DNA of 64,000 nt from Perognathus longimembris pacificus (lineage: Eukaryota > Chordata > Mammalia > Rodentia > Heteromyidae): positions 75,802,267 through 75,866,266 of the forward strand of contig NC_063161.1 of assembly GCF_023159225.1 (NCBI RefSeq), read 5' to 3'. The notes under the pieces are model-generated. The model had not been told where the DNA came from, ran no database searches, and was given only the letters and a program-made list of their open reading frames with translations. Position numbers and translations under genes: made by a program. This document shows, piece after piece, positions 59,801 to 64,000 of this stretch (positions are counted from its first letter, which is position 1; every line of letters begins with the position of its first letter).

Positions 59801-59982
59801 AGAAGTGGGAAAGGATGGGTAGAAGAAGGATGTGGGGACTAGACGGGGGAAAATGGAGGTTGGAAAAATGGAAGGGGTCCTTGTGAGGAGCAGCACCTGT
59901 TCAGAGAATTGTCTATTTTCAGATTCAAAGTTATGACCCAGATCTCTGGGTTTGGGGGCGAGACCGTGACCGCTTGCCCTAG
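53725..59982 (+). CDS. SPDYE: Speedy/RINGO E-family protein (6 coding exons)
   Basis: Exons 53725-53827, 54682-54918, 55808-55866, 56373-56458, 59580-59748 and 59923-59982 join with consistent phases (1,1,0,2,0) to 237 residues. The N-terminus is Ser/Gln/Glu-rich, followed by [15 protein letters not shown]. The Speedy/RINGO core (about 80-220) carries [56 protein letters not shown] and a C-terminal [14 protein letters not shown]. The family binds and activates cyclin-dependent kinases without a cyclin. ATG 53725 has A at -3 and G at +4. The core is intact and uninterrupted, so I call it functional. Which SPDYE member it is (mouse Spdye4-type by synteny) cannot be settled here. Confidence 0.9.
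53995..54485 (+). mobile_element. Two B1-headed composite SINEs
   Basis: Copies at 53995-54225 and 54258-54485 in SPDYE intron 1. Both have GGAGGCTGA heads and right halves. Confidence 0.85.
54682..54918 (+). CDS. SPDYE: SPDYE coding exon 2
   Basis: A 237-nt exon with acceptor TCTTTACTCAG and donor CTTG|GTAGGG. It encodes the basic-acidic KRKRD...SESEEE stretch and the start of the RINGO core ([20 protein letters not shown]). Confidence 0.92.
55003..55016 (+). repeat. G14 homopolymer
   Basis: Fourteen G in a row, 85 bases downstream of the SPDYE exon 2 donor. Confidence 0.9.
55160..55405 (-). mobile_element. B1-headed composite SINE
   Basis: Right half and B1 head (GAGTAGCTAGGGTGACAGGC on plus), in SPDYE intron 2. 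Confidence 0.82.
55808..55866 (+). CDS. SPDYE: SPDYE coding exon 3
   Basis: A 59-nt exon with acceptor CTCTCCACAG and donor ACAAG|GTAAGG. It encodes [20 protein letters not shown], a hallmark of the family. Confidence 0.94.
56373..56458 (+). CDS. SPDYE: SPDYE coding exon 4
   Basis: An 86-nt exon with acceptor TGTGTCCATCAG and donor GCTCT|GTGAGT, phase 2. It encodes [18 protein letters not shown] and RRIHFFLA. Confidence 0.94.
56609..56811 (-). mobile_element. IDL-Geo SINE
   Basis: A full dimer flanked by CTTTAAAACAA duplications (about 56598 and 56810). SPDYE intron 4. Confidence 0.93.
56812..57010 (-). mobile_element. Retroposon tail, unidentified family
   Basis: ATGTACAGAGGGGTTATAGTTTC and GTAAGTCAGGTAAAGAATAC on plus, then GGACAGTGTCACGCTCTTCC. 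Same family as 32396 and 49245. The adjacent IDL-Geo inserted at its end. Confidence 0.6.
57225..57445 (+). mobile_element. B1-headed composite SINE, diverged, with a (CA) tract
   Basis: Weak head and a right half (GAGCTGTGGCTCAAGTAATA). An imperfect ACACAC tract follows at 57445-57495. SPDYE intron 4. Confidence 0.65.
58177..58394 (+). mobile_element. IDL-Geo SINE, young subfamily
   Basis: A full dimer ending in about 20 A, with AAAAAATGGCCCAA on both sides. It carries the young-subfamily bases (TATAGCCTAG, CTCGGATAC, AAGCGGCGCTG). Confidence 0.95.
58640..59150 (-). mobile_element. B1-headed SINE interrupted by a retroposon
   Basis: The host reads 58640-58782 then 59039-59150 on minus. The interruption is the element at 58783-59038. 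Confidence 0.85.
58783..59038 (+). mobile_element. Inserted 256-bp retroposon of unknown family
   Basis: A sequence ending TTAATAAATTAC plus an A8 tail sits inside a SINE. AAGATAAGAGTCTC is repeated at both ends. The last 100 bases resemble the tail family at 49245; the 5' part contains TGTCGACAT twice. Confidence 0.8.
59580..59748 (+). CDS. SPDYE: SPDYE coding exon 5
   Basis: A 169-nt exon with acceptor TCTCTCCCCAG and donor GAGGAG|GTAGGG. It encodes [20 protein letters not shown], then [20 protein letters not shown] and the VSREECEE end. Confidence 0.95.
59923..59982 (+). CDS. SPDYE: SPDYE last coding exon
   Basis: The acceptor GTCTATTTTCAG ends at 59922. It encodes [19 protein letters not shown] and stops at TAG 59980-59982. 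Confidence 0.93.
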   Translation: MQSYDPDLWVWGRDRDRLP

Positions 59983-60677
59983 GCATCCTGGGACTGTAAG
60001 GGTCATCAGCCTGAAGGCAGGTACAGCTGTGTCTTCTGGGGATCTGTTCTCTAATTAGGAAATCCACGGATCTACTTGCTTGGCTATTCTCATCCTACTG
60101 CCACAGATCAGACTGACACTCCCAGCCACATCACACAGCTGGACCCTCCCCTCACTTCTCAACCACACAAAAATGACAACCACAGGGACATGACCTTGAG
60201 AGACATGCTGAGTGACTCAAGGACATTCATCCTGACCTCAGAATTACCCATTGGCCACAGGAGGTACATTGGGTAGAAATCCTTTAACCCCAAGCAATTG
60301 GATCCAAATGATAGATTTGTCCACAGTAAATATCGTCTGGCCATAACTTTCTTCGGCCTCCTCCCTCTACAATTTGTGCTTTTATTTTCCCTTAATTCGT
60401 CCTTTGGTTCCTTTAGGGATCCTAACTCTGTGGACTTACTTGTCACAAAGAGTTTTAAGAATAGGCCACTGGACAGAACAGTCTATCTATTGGCAATGAA
60501 AAATAACCATTGACCTTTTTGCATTCTAATTTGCCTTCAAATAATTCTCTTTTGACTTCTTACTCTCCCCTTACTTTCCACTGCAAGATTAAGTTCTCCT
60601 CTTGGAAAATTCCAGATGTGCCCTTCAGGCTATGATCAAGAAAGTCAGAATGTGCGGGTTAAGAAATAGGAGGTTCT

Positions 60678-61165
60678 GCTGGGAATGTGGCTTAGTGGTA
60701 GAGTGCTTTCCTGGCATGCACGAAGCCCTGGATTTAATTCCTTAGCACTACATAAACAGAAAAGGCCGGAAGTGGTGCTGTGGCTCAAGAAGTAGAGTGC
60801 TAGCCTTGAGCAAAAAGAAGCCAGGGACAGTGACCAGGTCCTGAGTTCAAGCCCCAGAAAGATAAAAAAGAAATAGGAGGTTCTACTGGGTGCCAGTGGC
60901 TCACACCTGTCATCCTAGCTACTCAGAAGGCTGCGATCTGAGGATCTTGGTTCAAAGCCAGCCCAGGAAGGAAAGTCCGTGATATTCTTATCTCCAATTA
61001 ACAACTAAAAACGCCAGAAGTGGAGCTGTGGCTCAAATGGTAGAATGCTAGCCTTGGGCACAAAAATGCATGGGCAGAGCCTAGGCCTCAAGTTCAAACC
61101 TCAAGACTGACTGGCACAGAGAGATACACACAGACACAGACACAGACAGACAGACACACACACAC
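60678..61165 (+). mobile_element. IDL-Geo, B1-headed SINE and (AC)n tract
   Basis: IDL-Geo at about 60680-60865 with an AAGAAATAGGAGGTTCT duplication. A B1-headed copy at 60885-61115 starts beside the second duplication. An ACACAG/ACAC tract runs to 61165. Confidence 0.88.
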
Positions 61166-61601
61166 GGACGAAGGGGCTAGAGATGAAACTGGATCTATAA
61201 GGGTTTCTAAACTCTTAAGTGGGACTGACTTCTTGTGTCAATGATCTTCATGCCTGGAAATTTTCATCTAACATCCAATGTCTTTTGCCTCCCAGATTGC
61301 TGGACCCAAGGAAATGTACCTTTTCAACAGGAAGTCTAACCAACACTTATGACAACATGAAGGAAGAGAAGAGCCTTCTTACAGAAAATCTAGAAAAACC
61401 CAGGCTTTATTAGAAACACCTGCATAAAATGGCTATGAACCCTCCTGGGAGCCGAGGGTACATTTAGGATCTCCTGGAGGGATGATGACAAACCAGGACT
61501 CTTTCTGAATCTCTCCACCCTCCACCCCCCACCCCGCCAAAGCACCACCTTACTTTTAGATTGTTAAGATTCTGGTCTCTCCAAAATTGAAGGTCCTGAT
61601 T

Positions 61602-61645
61602 TTTGTGGTGGAGATTTTGGTGGTGGAGATTTTGGTGGTGGAGTC
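61602..61645 (+). repeat. 15-nt tandem repeat
   Basis: About three copies of GATTTTGGTGGTGGA. Confidence 0.88.
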
Positions 61646-62707
61646 AGAGACTATCTGAAGTTCTAGAGGTATAGACTTAGCCTGGAAAAAGGTTAGAATC
61701 ATATAGTTTTAATAGATGGGGTTAGTATGTAAACATTCTTACTGAATTATTTTGAATAGGTTAGGCATGGAATTATTTATGATCTTTAAATAATTTAGGG
61801 ATATCTATAGTTTCAAAAATAGTTTCCTATAGTTTTATGATCTCATGTATTCATGAACACTTTCACTTACATGTAATTCATACCAACAGCTTACACATCT
61901 ATAATGCTTACAGCTAGGCAGCATTAGCTCAAATTCTTGTAAATATCAATTTGATTTGACACGTAGTCTTCCTAATTGGCTTGTAATCAGTGAGCTGTAT
62001 TGGCTAATTTGTCTGGATTTATTTCTATGTCATTTCAAACAGGACATTTCTTTTGAAAGAATACATGAGAATTGTGTTTGTAAAGAGGAAAAATTCAATA
62101 AAAATGAAATATTTCCTACCTCATGATGTGTGAGATTTGTGCAAATATTATTTGACATCATTGTGCCTATTTGCCCTAATTCAGAGCTCTGAAACAGAAT
62201 CATGGATTCTTTTTAATGTAGGAGAAAAATTTTAAAAAGCTGGCATGGCAGATCCTCAGCTAGAACTTGAAGCCAGAAACAAGGGGAAAGGTATCTGGGG
62301 AAAATCATTCAGAAGAATAGAAAAAAGAAAATTGCATGTGTGTGAAAAAGTAGTCCTCTACCAAACAAACAAACAAAAGAGGTAAAAACTTTGGTATTCC
62401 TTTCCTTAGTCTGTCCAGTTCTGCCTCTGGATGGAACTTCTCAGCAAGGTAGGTAGAGGAGCAGTGATCTTTCTGGAACTGTGAAGGTATTCTTGAGTTT
62501 CCTCACATGATGCATGAGGGGAGATAGGAAAGAAAAAAAAGTTTCTTATCTTGAATAGCTGAAAGCATGCTAGTCAGTAAAGGGCTGTAGTTACTGAAGT
62601 CACACTGCAGTTGGGAGCATAGTTAGATGTCTGCTCCTATTAGATTTTGTTGTCTGAATAACTGACTGCAACATCATACACGGAGTTCACTTAAATGCTG
62701 GGAATAT

Positions 62708-62912
62708 GGGCTGGGGATATAGCCTAGTGGCAAGAGTGCCTGCCTCGGATACACGAGGCCCTAGGTTCGATTCCCCAGCACCACATATACAGAAAACGGC
62801 CAGAAGCGGCGCTGTGGCTCAAGTGGCAGAGTGCTAGCCTTGAGCGGGAAGAAGCCAGGGACAGTGCTCAGGCCCTGAGTCCAAGGCCCAGGACTGGCCA
62901 AAAAAAAAAAGA
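62708..62912 (+). mobile_element. IDL-Geo SINE, young subfamily
   Basis: A full dimer with AAATGCTGGGAATATG on both sides. It shares the GAGCGGGAAGAAGCC variant with the 17385 copy (TTCTTCCCGCTC on plus there). Confidence 0.95.
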
Positions 62913-63119
62913 AATGCTGGGAATATGCCCAAATCTGACCTTCAGATTTGAGTGACCTTCAGAAAAGAATGGCTGCCATGAATTCTCCTATACACGGGAT
63001 AGTGGGACTTGGGGGAGGGGAAATAGAAGCACATCCCTGGAAAGGAGGCACAGAAAAGGCAGAGGCAAAGGCTCCTTCCCCTGAGGAAAGATGGAAGAAG
63101 AGGCCAGGCCCCTGGAGAG

Positions 63120-63370
63120 GGAGGGCATGTGACATCTGACCAATCGGCAGAGATTATCTTCCCTTTCCAGTGTGATTGGCTAATGTCCAAACATGAGCCC
63201 AGTCAGTTCCCATAGATCAGGACTCTCTCAGATTCCTGGGGAGGCAGTTGTTGAGGCAGTTGCTGAGACAGTTGGTGCCTCTTGCAGTTGCTGACAGTTA
63301 GTGCCATCTTGTAACCTGAAAGACAGAGCCCAGCCCAGAGGGCAGAAGGCAGAGTCAGGAGAGGTAATTT
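63120..63370 (+). promoter_or_regulatory. Promoter-like patch with paired CCAAT boxes
   Basis: GACCAATCGG near 63138 and an inverted box, TGATTGGCTAA, near 63172, followed by GCAGTTG-rich sequence and a GAG|GTAATT donor-like site near 63364. No exon can be linked within the window. Confidence 0.25.
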
Positions 63371-63444
63371 CTGGTATCATCATCCAGCACCCAGGTACAG
63401 CCATGCCTGACACCATCTGCCATTAGATTGTTAGTGCCTGAATT

Positions 63445-63900
63445 TTTTTTTCAAAATTAGGGATTGAACTCAGGATCTCACACTTATTAGGGGAGTAATT
63501 TACCCCCTTGCCACACCTTGATAATTTTGCTTTTACTTTTTTTTAATGCCAGTACCGGGGGTTGAACTCAGGACCTGAATGCTGTATTTGAGCCTGCCTT
63601 TTTTTTTTTTTAAGCCAAGGCTAGTACTCTACCACTTGAGCCACAGCTCTGCTTCCAGCTTTTTTGCTGCATAATTGGAGGATAAGAATCCCACTTTCTT
63701 TCATTCCTGGGCTGACTTTGAACTACTATCCTCAGATCTCAGGCTCCCATGTAGCTGGATTACAGGCGTGAGCCTCCAGTGCCCTGCTGCTTCTTCTTTT
63801 GTTTTTCAGTTGGAGGTTTGTCCTAACTGTGCCCAGGATGGCCTCCAATGTGTGATTTTCCTGTCTCAAATATTTTAAGAATACAGGCATATACCACCAC
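63445..63900 (-). mobile_element. Minus-strand SINE fragments
   Basis: An ID-like remnant (63445-63525), a B1-headed element (63540-63780) and a B1-like remnant (63780-63900). Confidence 0.7.
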
Positions 63901-64000
63901 ACGACACACCTACACGCTTTAGTTTTGTAAATCTTTCTCCCAACTTTGAATTGGGTTTTACTCCAGTAGCCAACCAAAGTCAGCCCGTCCTTCCAGCTGT

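Larger units (their letters stand above)
59983..62110 (+). other. Probable SPDYE 3' region with candidate poly(A) site
   Basis: After the stop codon the sequence is unique apart from an IDL-Geo and a B1-Geo SINE (60678-61115). AATAAA at 62097-62102, followed by GT-rich TGATGTGTGAGATTTGTG, is a good cleavage-site candidate. A strong acceptor-like TTTTGCCTCCCAG at about 61283-61295 could open a separate 3' UTR exon. Linkage to SPDYE is inferred. Confidence 0.4.

Overview
The window is nuclear DNA of a mammal, most likely a geomyoid rodent (kangaroo rat, pocket mouse or pocket gopher). The main evidence is a very abundant dimeric SINE whose left half is ID/tRNA-Ala-like and whose right half has its own A- and B-box-like sequences. 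This matches the IDL-Geo family, described as restricted to Geomyoidea. A second abundant SINE joins a B1/7SL-like head to the same right half. The species cannot be fixed from sequence alone.

Four spliced protein-coding genes can be assembled exon by exon with consistent reading phase. They are ZNF853 (+, coding 3789-9532), ZNF316 (+, coding 22999-31080), ZNF12 (-, coding 44275 down to 38988) and a Speedy/RINGO E-family gene (+, coding 53725-59982). The order ZNF853 - ZNF316 - ZNF12 - SPDYE agrees with the human 7p22.1 / mouse chromosome 5 neighbourhood as I know it. No clear part of the next gene upstream (INTS15 in human) is visible in the first 2 kb.

Layout: 1-2050, repeats including an intact solo LTR with target-site duplication (1539-1801). 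2050-3060, GC-rich promoter of ZNF853. 3751-9780, ZNF853 coding exons and a short 3' UTR. 9800-18600, SINE-rich intergenic DNA with a nested insertion. 18660-19580, GC-rich promoter of ZNF316. 19162-32153, ZNF316. 32160-36550, repeats. 36550-38987, a mostly SINE-poor stretch, probably the long ZNF12 3' UTR. 38988-45700, ZNF12 with its CpG-rich promoter. 45700-53500, repeat-rich intergenic DNA. 53500-62100, the Speedy gene. 62100-64000, repeats and a weak promoter-like patch.

Three of the four genes encode C2H2 zinc-finger proteins, so presumably DNA-binding regulators. ZNF316 and ZNF12 share a KRAB exon architecture: a 127-nt KRAB-A exon followed by an exon encoding a related [11 protein letters not shown] segment. 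ZNF853 lacks KRAB and instead has a very large glutamine-rich region. The Speedy gene encodes a CDK-binding protein unrelated in mechanism to its neighbours. I see no operon-like cooperation and no clearly new biological system. The most noteworthy points are a changed KRAB contact motif in ZNF316, the Q-rich tract of ZNF853, two-finger periodicity in ZNF12, SINE subfamily structure and an uncharacterised retroposon-tail family.
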